Shown here: in pieces, positions 12,140-23,600 of the stretch
Layout of the letters: every line of letters starts with the position of its first letter
Position numbering within the stretch: the first letter of the stretch is position 1
Source: Cliona cf. orientalis
Lineage: Eukaryota; Porifera; Demospongiae; Clionaida; Clionaidae
Reading direction: 5' to 3'
NCBI GenBank assembly: GCA_963930775.1
Contig: OZ005702.1
Location: forward strand, 2,790,001 to 2,854,000
Length of the DNA stretch: 64,000 nt
Made by a program: the position numbers and the translations under genes
The notes under the pieces: generated by a model
Told to the model about the DNA's origin: nothing
What the model saw: only the letters and a program-made list of their open reading frames with translations
The model's database searches: none

Positions 12140-12879
12140 TAATAGTTGCTGTATATTAGTCTAGTGTGTGGTGCTCTTGATATTCTTAGCAGGTCTTCTA
12201 ATAATTTATTTACATCATACTGTTGTGTAACAATCAAGTTTACTATAAGTAGAACCTATGTACTTAAAAGTGTAAGGGTCGACGTCGTCTGAGAGAAAGC
12301 TAGTATGCATTCGAGATGTATACAGTGGTCATGTTAAGTCCTGCCAAGTGTTGTAGTAGTGTTCAACTGTACTGTTTTCCACCAGAGTTAATGGCACCTA
12401 TACCTTAGCTACACGGCTGACTGCCATGCTGGTTGGTTGTCAATGCAGTGGATAGCCACTAAAATTAATGTAAACAGGGAGTGGCTCTCAAGTGCGTATT
12501 TCAGTTCAGGTGTATGACATTATAGCCACTGATAGCTAATGGTGCTTACACGCAAAACTGCGTGTGCACGCACACACGTAACCTACAATCATTAGGAAAA
12601 GATTGTTGCTTGAACATCATCAACCCAAGCCAAACAGTATGTGTTGCATTGGTCGACCCATTTGTAGCCAGCCAGCTTTTTCATCCTTTAATATAATATT
12701 ATAATTATGTCGCTGTGCATCACTGTAGCCCGCTCTTTTGGGTGGTATAGACCCTGGCCACAATACTGGACCATCATGAGATGATTCAAAAGTGGCTTTC
12801 ACAGTTGCATGCATGCATACAACACTTACACGAACCATAATAAATAAATTATGTTTTGTGATGAACTGTACTATGAAAT

Positions 12880-13400
12880 AATCTCCCCAGTAGTAATTTA
12901 CTTTTCTGTGGTTATGAGGTGTAATCTATGATGAAATTATGATGCAACCTATGAGGTAATTATGAAAAAATCCAGGGCCTCGCTGGAGCCTTTCTGGGAC
13001 TTGAAAATCAGTAAATATTATGTAGAGTATCTTACGCGTCTATCCAGCGAATACAGCTGAGCGCTACTTAATTTCTCTGGTTGAACTTCACGTGTTTTCT
13101 TGGCTTACGTAATGCCGTGGATAGCCTTGCGCTATATATAGCACGCATCATTGCAAGGGGCTCGCGCGAGACTGCAGCAGCGCGACCAACCTGAAGTTCG
13201 CAAGGAATACTGTGCTGTCGAGTTCGTCTCTGTAATTGCAGCATCGAAACTTGTCTCTATCACGGTTGAGAGTCGATCTTAGACGCCATCTCCATGATTT
13301 CTGGGGCCAGCATCGATCGATGTTGCATTCTATTGACGACCTTTTACCACATGCACCATTACACTGTGCAGCTACTGGGGAGATGGTCAAGTGTTCATTA
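12880..13400. repeat. ~500-bp dispersed repeat, copy 2
   Basis: Diverged partner of 10640-11145, same orientation. Ends near CTCCCCAGTAG and CTACTGGGGAG. Shared interior words include GCTATATATAGCACGCA, TGTCGAGTTCGTCTC and TTGACGACCTTTTACCA. Confidence 0.75.
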
Positions 13401-13485
13401 ATAAAGAAACCTGAGCTACTACAAAGAATATAAGAAAATGTAGGTAGTGCTCAAATATAAACAGTCGATATTTAAAAATATGCAG

Positions 13486-15005
13486 TCAAGCCTCATCTGG
13501 ATTCTGTGGGTCACTGGAAGGCCAACAGGTAGGAGGGTAGTAGGAATAAGGCGGCGGAATGGGTGGCTGAGGGTACGCTGGGAGGGATGGAAGAACTGGA
13601 ATCTTGGAGAGATTTTGAGAGCCCTCGTCTTGAATCGGTGGGAGAGCTACAAGCAAAGCAAGGAGTAAATAGACGGTAACTTAACTGACATTACTAACAT
13701 GCAGTTCTAACTTACGAGGAATACGGAAAGCAGGCAGAGACTGCAGTAGTGGGGGGCAGTGACCATAGGGTGATCCAAACAGCGAAGGGAGAGGGAGTGT
13801 AGAAGGAGAGGGGCAGCCAGCATTTGCTCGGTCACGGAACCCTTTGGCAAATGGATTCTTGTCAATCTTCAACTTGGTGACCTCGGAGTTTTGGTAGGCA
13901 GTGACTGCCATGAACTCCGTGTCTGGGATAGGGATGATGATCTCTGGCTGATCCTCTGGCTTGATGACAAGCTCCATCACATACTTGTGCATTGTGTGAA
14001 GCAAAATCTGCAAGGAAATAGTAAAGCATAGACCTTAATGGTGTAATCTCCCACTAATTTAAACACTCACATTGCCAGATTCAGAGAAGGCATTGTGTGT
14101 GATCTTCACTTGTTTGAAGCTAATTGCCTTCTTCATCCAAAACTGGCCGTTGTTGGGTGAATTGGGATGACAGAAGATCTGCTTCTCTTCATTCTGCATC
14201 ATCTCTGACTCTCCCGCAGAAACCCACTGCCTATCAAGGAACTTGTAGCGGTATGGATCAGCGGAGGAGATCCTCAGGGAAATGGTGTACTCAGTGACAG
14301 GCTCAAGTCCACGGATTCCCACCAGGAGAGCTGGAAAGAGTCGCCTAGGGAATGCAAAAAAAAAAAAAAAAAATACAAATGAAGGTTGTACGAATAATTT
14401 CAATTTTGCCTGCATTTAATATTACCAATACACGAATGTGGATTTTCTCACCTTCCAGGCTTTGTTACGATCATCTCGTTGCCTATTGATTTGAATAGCT
14501 GCCAAAGCTCCTTGTCGAGCAGGGTTACGGTGATCCCATGAGATTCATGGGGACTAGCAGGAGCCACAGCTGTAGGACTGCTGTTAGTGCCATTTGTACC
14601 GCTGCATTTCTCCTCTGGTTCACTCGAGCCGGGTTCACTTGCCGCTGGTACCTCTCGTGGTGTCTCGACCATAGGTGGATCTCCATCATTCGAGCTGTCA
14701 CGATCCGACGCGACTGATCCAGATCTGGGAGACTCTGAAGGATTATTAAGTGGCACCACCGAGTGACACGATAGCCCTTTGAAATCTGTGGGCCTATAAA
14801 AGCCGCTGATACTGTAACAATCACTCAGGCGTGACTCGTCTGCAACAGCAGGCAGGTGGGTGGATCTCAGCTGCAACAAGGAGCCAACAGGTGCGCCGTT
14901 GGCCATGGTGTACTGCGGATTGCCGTTGGTCAGGCCGCTGTATGGTTGGAGGTACTGCGGGAACTTGCTGTAGGCGAGCATGGAGTTGGCTACGTTCATT
15001 TCCAT
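13486..15005 (-). CDS. T-box transcription factor
   Basis: Complete four-exon gene: 15005-14452, 14344-14071, 14007-13716 and 13646-13486, all GT-AG with consistent phase, giving 426 residues. The T-box covers about residues 158-336: ELWQLFKSIGNEMIVTKPGR, RRLFP, a HPNSPNNGQFWM segment, LHTMHKY, FMAVTAYQN and NPFAKGFRD. It should bind T-half-site DNA in the nucleus. The N-terminal 157 residues are Ser/Pro/Glu-rich, and the C-terminal tail is Pro/Tyr-rich (PQPPIPPPYSYYPP), probably a regulatory region. T-box factors act in patterning and cell fate. It is not a clear Brachyury (which has NPFAKAF); the subfamily cannot be set without a tree. Two of the three introns are under 110 bp, one with a long A/T run beside its acceptor. 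Confidence 0.93.
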
Positions 15006-16250
15006 CTCAGTTGATCGGTGATACAGTGAAGGTGTTGAAGATGCTGATCGATATTTTAGTTTGAAGTCCAGCGGAGGGAATAGTAGAAATGTAAGAACGT
15101 CTCAAACTACTAGATTTTTATAGCAGCTGAGGGATCAGCTGGTGTGAAAATCGTCCATTAGCCACAGCTATTGGCGGGCTCGCGTAGTTCGCCGCGCATT
15201 CCTAGGTAATTCATCAGAGGAGGAGGTGAAAGTAACAAGTCAAACATAAAAATTAGTTTTAAGCAGTGTGGCAATCAACACAAGATACTGTGAAACAAGA
15301 CTTATACATTCAGTCTGCACAACACATTTATGTGTTAGATTCCTGCCCCAGTAACACGTAGGGCGCACACTAGCTATATGTTATTATAGCCTCAACTAAG
15401 CACTACCATTAACAAAAACAAAAACATGAAGAACAATAATTTTTAAAGTACAGTCTATGCATGCATGTAGTGTAAAGCTGATTGACAATACTTAGTGGAT
15501 GTATTATAGATATTATTAGATTACGTAGTCCATAATAATATGATCCATGATGCAACCAAGTAGGAATCTCTAGATATGATAAGCCCTCAATGCAAGTTGG
15601 TACAATGCTGTATGTAGCCCTACAGACTGCTGATGCTAGGCCCATACCCAGTAGACTGTAAGCCAGCTATATATTATATATTCTGGTCCACCAACAGAAT
15701 CAAAGTCAGCAAGCATACTCCGGTTGTCCTTACTGATGATGACTGCTGCATGGCCAGGTGAGCCAAAGACCAAGAGTCCAGCATGACAAACCTGTAAGTT
15801 AAAGTAGCTAGAACATCAGCATGATGCATTATCAGGTGTGATCACAAACATGTATCAGCAATGTCTAATACCTTCCACCTTATAGTGCCCAACCACCCCA
15901 CAAAATGACACAATAATAGGAGCTAATACTTGAAATTGACTATTTCAGTCTCATTCATCCACCCCCCCCCCCCCCCCCCCCCCCCCAAGCTATTCAGTGA
16001 CACACTACAAAATTTTCTAAAGCTGGGAGTGGATGAGGCTGGGGACGAGAATAAGCAACATCACGTACATGCATAGTCTCATGCTCAGCTCCTATGCAGC
16101 CCCGCGAGAAAGGATCTGGGGAATCGTGCACACATCCCGTGTGTCCCAGTGGAATGTATGGCACATTCAGCAATAACATGAATGATTGGTTAATGCATGG
16201 ACTTTTGTTGTTTAGTGTAGTGGCATCTGGTACCAAAAATTAATAGTAAA
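15006..16250. other. Intergenic region upstream of the T-box gene
   Basis: No gene seen. Contains a C run at 15962-15986. The first ~200 bp next to 15005 are the likely promoter of the minus-strand T-box gene; no clear TATA box was recognised. Confidence 0.5.
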
Positions 16251-16361
<111 letters not shown>

Positions 16362-16445
16362 AGAATCAATTTTAATTAGTAATAAGTTGCTGCTATTAAT
16401 ACAAAAACTGCATTTTAGTTGAGCACACATACAAGTATTTAACCC

Positions 16446-16783
16446 AAATTGAAGAATGAAGTAGGGATGGCAGTATCAAAAAGTACACAAACAAGAGATA
16501 ATCACATCTACTATATATACATCCCTATGCTTGCTTTTTTAGGTGTGCAAAAATAACCAGTAATAATGTAATTGAATCAAAACTGATAAACCCGAACCAT
16601 CGTGACAACTAGGGAACAACCTGCATGAATATCTCCCACATACCGCACTCAACAAACACGTCAACCATGATTAATAGGTGCACAATAGTCGAGAAAAGCA
16701 AGCGTAGGAATGTATAGTAGATGCGATTATCTCTTGTTTGTGTACTTTTTGATCCTGCCATCCCTACTTCATTCTTCAATTTT
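16446..16783. mobile_element. MITE with ~70-bp inverted ends
   Basis: The left arm (GAAGAATGAAGTAGGGATGG, continuing to about 16515) is repeated inverted at about 16715-16783 with few mismatches. A single related end is at about 33338-33392. About 340 bp, no open frame of note. Confidence 0.8.
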
Positions 16784-17229
16784 ATTCAATTGTTTTATAC
16801 ATGTTATATACATGATAATGTACATGCATGTACCATCCTGTAACCCCTCCAATAAGAATACGCCTGAAATGAAGACAGCTCCGTTAAATCAGGGCACCAT
16901 GCACATGCAGGGCCAGCTATACAGAGCAGTACACTTACCATGTTCCAAGCCAAGCACAAAACTAGCCGGTAATAGCAGGAGTACATTTTCAATTATGTGC
17001 CCCTAGTAATGGTGGTCAATGCACGATCAAGCTGTCGATTAGTGTGCATGTATACTATGGAATGCATCCACACACGTACGAACAAAAGTGCTCTTTGGCG
17101 TGCCTGCAGACTTTGCTTGAGCACTTATCATATATTGCAATGGGGATATAGCCTGGGCACTCGTCATATATTGCAATGGGATCTAGCCTGGGCCCTGGGC
17201 ACTCACCCGGGAGTGGGCGTTCTCCATTC

Positions 17230-18320
17230 TAGTCTCGAACCCAGACCCCTCCCTTTTCCGCAGCGCTGGATGTACTGCATCACCAGCACGCAGATGGAAG
17301 GGTCTGGCAACTCATGCACGGTTCTCTAGAGGAATTTGCATAGAGCCAATGGGGTGCGAGATATGTCATGTGACTTTCGAATTATGGACCGCAGGAACGC
17401 GCGATCGTGGTTGATATGGCATGCACTGATATGGCAATACTGTAGTGAAAAGTTTAATACGGCGGAGTTTATCGACGCAGTAGACTATAAAAGAACGCGG
17501 CGAAGGAGATGGGCTACACAGCACTCCGTGATAAGCCCAAGAAGAAATTGTTTTTCTAGGAAAAGACGTCTTTGTGTCTGTGTTCAGCGATATGGTCCTG
17601 ACTCGACGAGGTGCTGTGTTAGTCGTCTATAGGCCTGGGCCAAATATTCCTTTAAATTTGCCCATTATTCAAATAATTATTCTTCACTTATCTACCTCAC
17701 TATTCAAGAGAAAGTTACCTATTATTCTTAAAAAAGCTGACAAAATGCAAATGAAACATGAATATGACCAGAATGTACATGTACATTTTGACCAACAAGT
17801 GCTGGATTACATGCAAATTTTCTCTTTATTGTAGGTTCTGAGGCTTAAGAACTTTTAACACTCCCAAAAAAATGATCGACAACTAGTTGTCTGAGCTATT
17901 TGCTCAAGTGCTTCCTCCATTAATTGACCACAGACTCATCTCACGTGACGAAGTTTTCTATTTTAAGCACACATTGTGTATGCACACTACTTCCTTGAGC
18001 ATTCAACTTCTTCAAGAAGCTGCCTATTATTCACGAATATTTGGCCCAGGCCTAGTTGTCTACGCTTGCTCGAGTCTTCAGGTGGTGAGCAACAGCATAA
18101 CGAGCACCATTTCATGGCTGTGAAGTCAATATATGAGTCGTGCGAATTTTAATTAACGCCAAAAACAAAGTAATAAAATTCCAATCATGTGACTATAGCT
18201 TTAATTGCATACCAAACGCACACGAAAACCGTGCAAGAGTTGCCAGACCCTTCCTTCCGCGTGCTGGTGATGCAATACATCCAGTGCTGTGGAAAAGGGA
18301 GGGGTCTGGGTTCGAGACTA
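17230..18320. mobile_element. Non-autonomous Mutator-like element with 9-bp target-site duplication
   Basis: 1091 bp. Ends TAGTCTCGAACCCAGACCCC and its exact complement; the inverted ends run ~100 bp. It is flanked on both sides by TCTCCATTC (17221-17229 and 18321-18329), a perfect 9-bp duplication typical of the Mutator superfamily. No transposase inside. A hAT-like MITE (17630-18054) is nested within it. Confidence 0.88.
17630..18054. mobile_element. hAT-like MITE nested in the Mutator-like element
   Basis: 425 bp with inverted ends TAGGCCTGGGCCAAATATTC. The flanks GTCGTCTA (17622-17629) and GTTGTCTA (18055-18062) form an 8-bp duplication with one mismatch, which with the TAGGCCTGGGC end points to the hAT superfamily. 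Confidence 0.82.
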
Positions 18321-18364
18321 TCTCCATTCATGCATATACATGTATATAACTTTAGATCCTAGTT

Positions 18365-18796
18365 GTATTGCCATATTGCCTCTAATTTAATGGACATCTC
18401 TAATTATCCGGACACAATTTCGAATTATTTTTTTATCTCTAATTACACCGGACAGTCAATGAAGTTTGAATTTTTGTTGTTCTAATTATCCGGACATCGT
18501 TGTTCTAATGCGGACAGCTCGCGCTAGCGCGCTACTATACCCATATCAGTGTATGAAGGAGGCGAGTTGTTCTCTTCCCACCATGGACAGGGAGCTCCAT
18601 GGGGGTACCGTCTCATTTTCTCAATCTCTGCAGCTGCTCAATCGCATATCCATTTGACCGAATGCGCATACGTGAAAGCGTGTTCTAATTCATCGGACAC
18701 TTCAAACGCCAACTATTTTCGTGTGCTCTAATTATAGCGGACGTTGGCCAAAATAATTATTTTTCTGGTGTCCGTTAAATTAGAGGTAATACGGTA
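18365..18796. mobile_element. MITE, TCTAATTA/CGGAC family
   Basis: Inverted ends around CCTCTAATTTAA(T)GGAC and its complement, the right end finishing in TACGGTA. The interior repeats a TCTAATTA...CGGACA word about six times. The left terminus is decayed. Confidence 0.65.
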
Positions 18797-18969
18797 TAAC
18801 AAATACTGTTATCTGATTGGTCAGGAGCAGGTATCCATTTCTCATATAAACCTGTAAAAAGCTCATATAAACCTGTAAAAAAATTGTTGCCTATGGTTAG
18901 GATTGTTGCTAGGCAGCAGTTTACATGTATATGTCAAGCCTATGGGCATTATTGCTAGGATCTAAAGTT

Positions 18970-19105
18970 GTTAGACACTGTTTAGTCGGTTTCTATGTGA
19001 TTTAGAAGACCTCAGAGCTCTGTACAACCCTCGCTTCGCTCGGGATTCCATATAGAGCCCTTCGGTCTTCTAAATCACATAGAAACCTCCTAAACAGTGT
19101 CTAAC
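18970..19105. mobile_element. Foldback MITE, ~136 bp
   Basis: Near-palindrome: GTTAGACACTGTTTAGTCGG...GATTTAGAAGACC on the left and the complement on the right, with a ~30-bp centre containing TCGCTTCGCTCGGG. No clear target-site duplication. Confidence 0.8.
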
Positions 19106-19814
19106 TATAATTATTTATAATCTTGGTGCTTACCCAGAAGTGAGTACTTGCCTGGACACTATAATACGCTATGATCATTTGTGTACTAGGAATGAATATG
19201 CACTGTAAGCATGAGTATAAAAGATTATTGAACACGGTTATGCTCCATGCAAAATCCTTTCGGATGGTCACACACCTGGAGTTCAAATATATGTATGAAC
19301 CAATGACAGTACCTGGTTCAGAGTCCAGGCTCACCCATGCACCGGTGCCTCATAGTCTATTAGAGCTGGATCTGGAGAGACTGATCAATTCCATATGAGT
19401 ATTAATAGCAATTCATCATAGTCTTGTGACCCAGTAGCCCCATTAATTGCATAGGAGGATTTTGATATGAAACTGATACTTGAGCAATACTCTTTCAGGA
19501 AGTTCCAACCAGGTTCTTGTCACACCTGTTGGAAGGAATCAAAATGTATTGTGCTTTATTGGAGTAGCGTCCATTATTGCACTAGCTAAGCAAATAATAG
19601 TCACTCCATATCGAAAAAGCGTCTCGGCTACATGTACATAATGTATGGTACCCTATGAATACTGCCATTATACAATCTCTGCCTTGAGAAGCTGTATGCA
19701 GTCCAATGCAGGCTACATTCCCTTGGAGCGTAGTGCATTCAGATCTCACCAGCGGACGTCACGTGACAGGCCTAGAAATAAGATTGGGCCAAAACTTCCT
19801 AAAAGGGTGATGAA

Positions 19815-20034
19815 TACCGTAAAGCGGCATTTTTCTGCGCGAGTTTTATTATGCAAATTATGCAAGTCAAGCAGCAGTCACATGAATTTGTTTCACATAT
19901 TATTATCGCGCCATATGTTTGTAATGCATGCAATGTTGAAACGCATAAATAAAAATCGCGTAAATTCTTCAAAAGCCCCATTTTGACCAATTCGCATAAT
20001 TTTTTCACGTGCAGAAAAATGTACCTTTACGGTA
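19815..20034. mobile_element. MITE, TACCGTAAAGCGGCAT family
   Basis: 220 bp; ends TACCGTAAAGCGGCATTTTT and ...AAAAATGTACCTTTACGGTA, imperfectly inverted and with TA at both edges. Confidence 0.72.
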
Positions 20035-20379
20035 TGTCAGATTTGAATATATAATTATCATTATTAAAATCAGTGACACATTTGCATGGAATCCTACTAC
20101 TACATATATAATAATATTATTAGTAAAGGGATTGGCCGGGTCATGAAACTACGTCAGTCCCAAGAGACTAGAGTCTAATTATAGTAAAGTAGCATATAAC
20201 TATCAATGTCATTATCAAGATCAAAGGATAATACTGTAGAGTGATAATCATGCCACTATAATAATATTATGAGGTCTACACTGTTTATCTATGGCTATGC
20301 ATTTACGGCATGTCACAGTACCTGGCACCACTGACAACTCGATCAATCAGATGGAATCAATGCCCATGCCCAAGCATTT

Positions 20380-20613
20380 AATACAGCGGACCTGAGCCTC
20401 CTGCGTAGACTATCAAATTCCTTCGCAGGAAAAGACCAGAACTGTGGGACAGCTCCCCATTGAGGGCTTGCCCGGACCAGTGATGGTACATGTACTTGCT
20501 TCAAATTATCAGCGTCCCTGCTTCAAATAATGCGCAACATTTATGACCTTTGAACTCGCACGTGTCCATATCCTCTATTGTGGTGCAATACAGGCAACCG
20601 AGTCATTGCCGCC
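20380..20613 (+). promoter_or_regulatory. Probable STOML2 promoter and 5' UTR
   Basis: The 230 bp before the ATG are less AT-rich than the flanks and unbroken by repeats. No TATA box at a convincing distance, as is common for housekeeping mitochondrial genes. GCCGCC precedes the start codon. Extent is inferred. Confidence 0.35.
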
Positions 20614-23600
20614 ATGGCCACTTCTGGAGTACGGCTGCTAGCTTTAGGTAGATTGGGAAGAAAAGCTAGTCGCACTTCGTCTTTCCAAGTGAGTGTTGAT
20701 TGATGTTCCAACACTATGCTGGAGTGTACATACGCTGTATATGAATATTTGCGGTATATATAGGTTTTCAGCTTTTCAACATCTTCTGTGACGCACAGAA
20801 TCAGAACTCCTCCGAATTTAGTAAGAACAAACTGTAACATTATTTTCACATGCATAGATTTCTATCAAAGTGATTGTGAAGAGATTTCTTGATTTACCAT
20901 AATTTTCCCCCCTGCCCCTTTAGGTCATTAACTTCGTTCCTCAGCAGCAGGCCTGGATTATCGAGCGCTTTGGACGATACCTGAAGACTCTACAACCGGT
21001 GCGTGTTTGTCTGGCCTGAGTAGCACATATGTGTTTTTGTCTCACAGTCAAGGAAGGAGTGCATAGCTTTAGCAAAATTGGCGTCTGGACAAACAACTTC
21101 CAAAACGCAGATCTTATCCTACTTTTTAATGAAGAAAACTGTGATTCTGGGCTGCCTCCTTGTTCTAATCTGGTGTATCCTTTGCAGTGCTGGATCCCCT
21201 GGGATTTAAGTTGAGGCTGAGAAGGGCTCTTCTCATAGGTCAATTCAATACAGTCACAATGGGGGGGGGGGGGGGGGGGGGGGGGGCTGGTTCTGTATGG
21301 GAACCTTGGTATAGATCCATTGCACGTACAAGAAAAATCGAAAACTCCATAAATTGTCGTCCAACGGCCACCATGTTGGAGTACAAGCGTCTATGTAAAC
21401 TTGTACTAGGGAGAGCTATATGGTGCTATTGCTCTATCGTTGTGCATGGATGCCAGCCAACTAAATGATATTTCGAAGCATGCTATGGTTAGTCGAACAT
21501 ACTGCAACCACGAGAAAAACGGATGCTTACCTTCCTTGCAAATGAGCGGCAAAGGCAGCCTCTGTACATTTTCATGCTTACCTTCCTTGCAAATGAGCGG
21601 CAAAGGCAGCCTCTGTACATTTTCGCCATAGAAAACGGCTCCAGTTGTCCTCCAGGGCGGCCCACTGCCACTGCACATGCCCTGTATCATACCAGGTGTC
21701 AAGGTCAAGCCCACCTGAGTTAGTAATACTATAGTGACATGAAATTAACAGGATGTGTTTACATACATTTTTCTGCAGGGTTTGAATCTGCTTATTCCCA
21801 TTGTGGACCAGATCAAGTATGTTCAGAGCTTGAAGGAGAATGCCATAGACATTCCATCCCAGTCAGCCATCACTGAAGGTAGAATAGGACTTAAAAGATG
21901 GAGAGATAGGAGAGCCTAATAGCCTCCTCAGGCCTAGATTTTGTGGGAAGTCCCTGGAGGGAGCTGTTGGTCTCCAGCTTGTGGGTAGTTATCGTCTGAC
22001 TATAAACGGTACAATCTGGGTCAACTGTAGTACCGTAGTGTCCCGGGTAAGCGCCCATGGGCGCTTAAACATACCTCGTGATTTTGGCCCGCATGGGCAC
22101 TTACCCGGTGTAGTAACTGCAGATGTGTCTGTGAACCTTAATGTAACAGTACGTAATTATTATGTAATTGTTTTAGTGTTAAGTTCTAGAAGTTTCTGTT
22201 ACTGTAATTAGGGAATTAGGTGCATGAGAATACTATAGGTGTAATGTATGCTTAGTCATAGTGTTAGATTATGCAATACTTTGTAGTCTCTACATAAGTA
22301 AGTTGTGTAAGTCAGTATGTTGTGTTGGTATCGATATAGTATCTATTAAAGTCATATATTGCGTGCAAATTGAAGTACAAAAGATATTACACTGGCGACG
22401 AGGATAAACCTACAGAGCTACAATGGCTACTCATGGAACTGTTGGAGCTTTTGAGCCAAGCAACGAGACTTGGGTATCTTACTCCGAACGATTGGAGCAA
22501 TATTTCATCGCCAATGACGTAGATGCAGCAGATAAGAAAAGAGCTGTTCTGCTTAGCGTCTGTGGAGCAGCCACGTATCAACTCATCCGTAATTTAGTTG
22601 CACCTGGGAAACCGACCGACAAATCTTTTGACGAACTAGTCAAGCTCGTCAAGGACCATCACCAACCCGCTCCTTCTGTCACAGTGCAGCGGTATGAATT
22701 CAACAAACGCATTCGTAAGGAGGGAGAATCATTTGCTGACTTTGTCGCACACCTACGACAACTGTCTGAACACTGCAAGTTTGGTGACACGCTCAACGAT
22801 ATGCTGAGAGACCGATTAATCTGTGGTTGCAACAACGATCGCTTACGACATCAGCTGCTGTCCAAAACACCCGCACCGACTTTCGAGCAAGCACTTGCAC
22901 TAGCGCAAGCATTCGAGTCTGCCGAACAGAACACTAAGGAGATGCAGACACCGTCACAAACGACAGTCCATGCTGTTAAGAGAAAGGAATCGCAGCACGG
23001 AACACGACCGCACAATCGCACCACTGATTGCCATCGCTGTGGGGGTAAGCACTTACCTTCTACGTGTCGTTTTAAAGATGCTGTGTGTCATTTCTGCAAA
23101 AAGACAGGACACATAGCGAGAGTATGCCGTACTAAAGCCAAACAACAGCGAGGAACGAAGCCTAATGCTCGCAATGGATCGAAAAAGACTCACCAGGTTA
23201 CCGAGACACCCGATAGTCCCACATCTGACGATAAATCGTACAATCTTTTCACGATTGAAGGCGCCACAAACAGAGCTGAGCCAATCATGGTCACTATGAA
23301 CGTCAGTGGAGCAGATCTTTCGATGGAGGTCGATACTGGAGCACATTTTTCTCTCATTAGTGAGTCAACTTACAAAACGCTATGGCCTGGAGCTGAGCCA
23401 CGCCTCCAACCCAGCAATGTACCTTTGCAGACCTACACGGGGGAACGACTATCTATCCGCGGAACTATCAATGTCAATGTCAAATATGCATTCCAGTCTC
23501 AACAAGCGCAACTAAAGCTACTGGTAGTTGCAGGTTCAGGACCTAGCCTACTTGGACGTGACTGGATGAAGAAAATCAGGCTTGATTGGAAGTCTTTCGA

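Noticed and set aside
12620-12838. 72-codon minus frame with a protein-like middle
   Set aside because: No family, no splice sites, and its start region is a simple GCATGCATG run.
21406-21714. 102-codon minus-strand frame with a repeated segment
   Set aside because: The internal repeat is just the 51-bp tandem duplication in a STOML2 intron.
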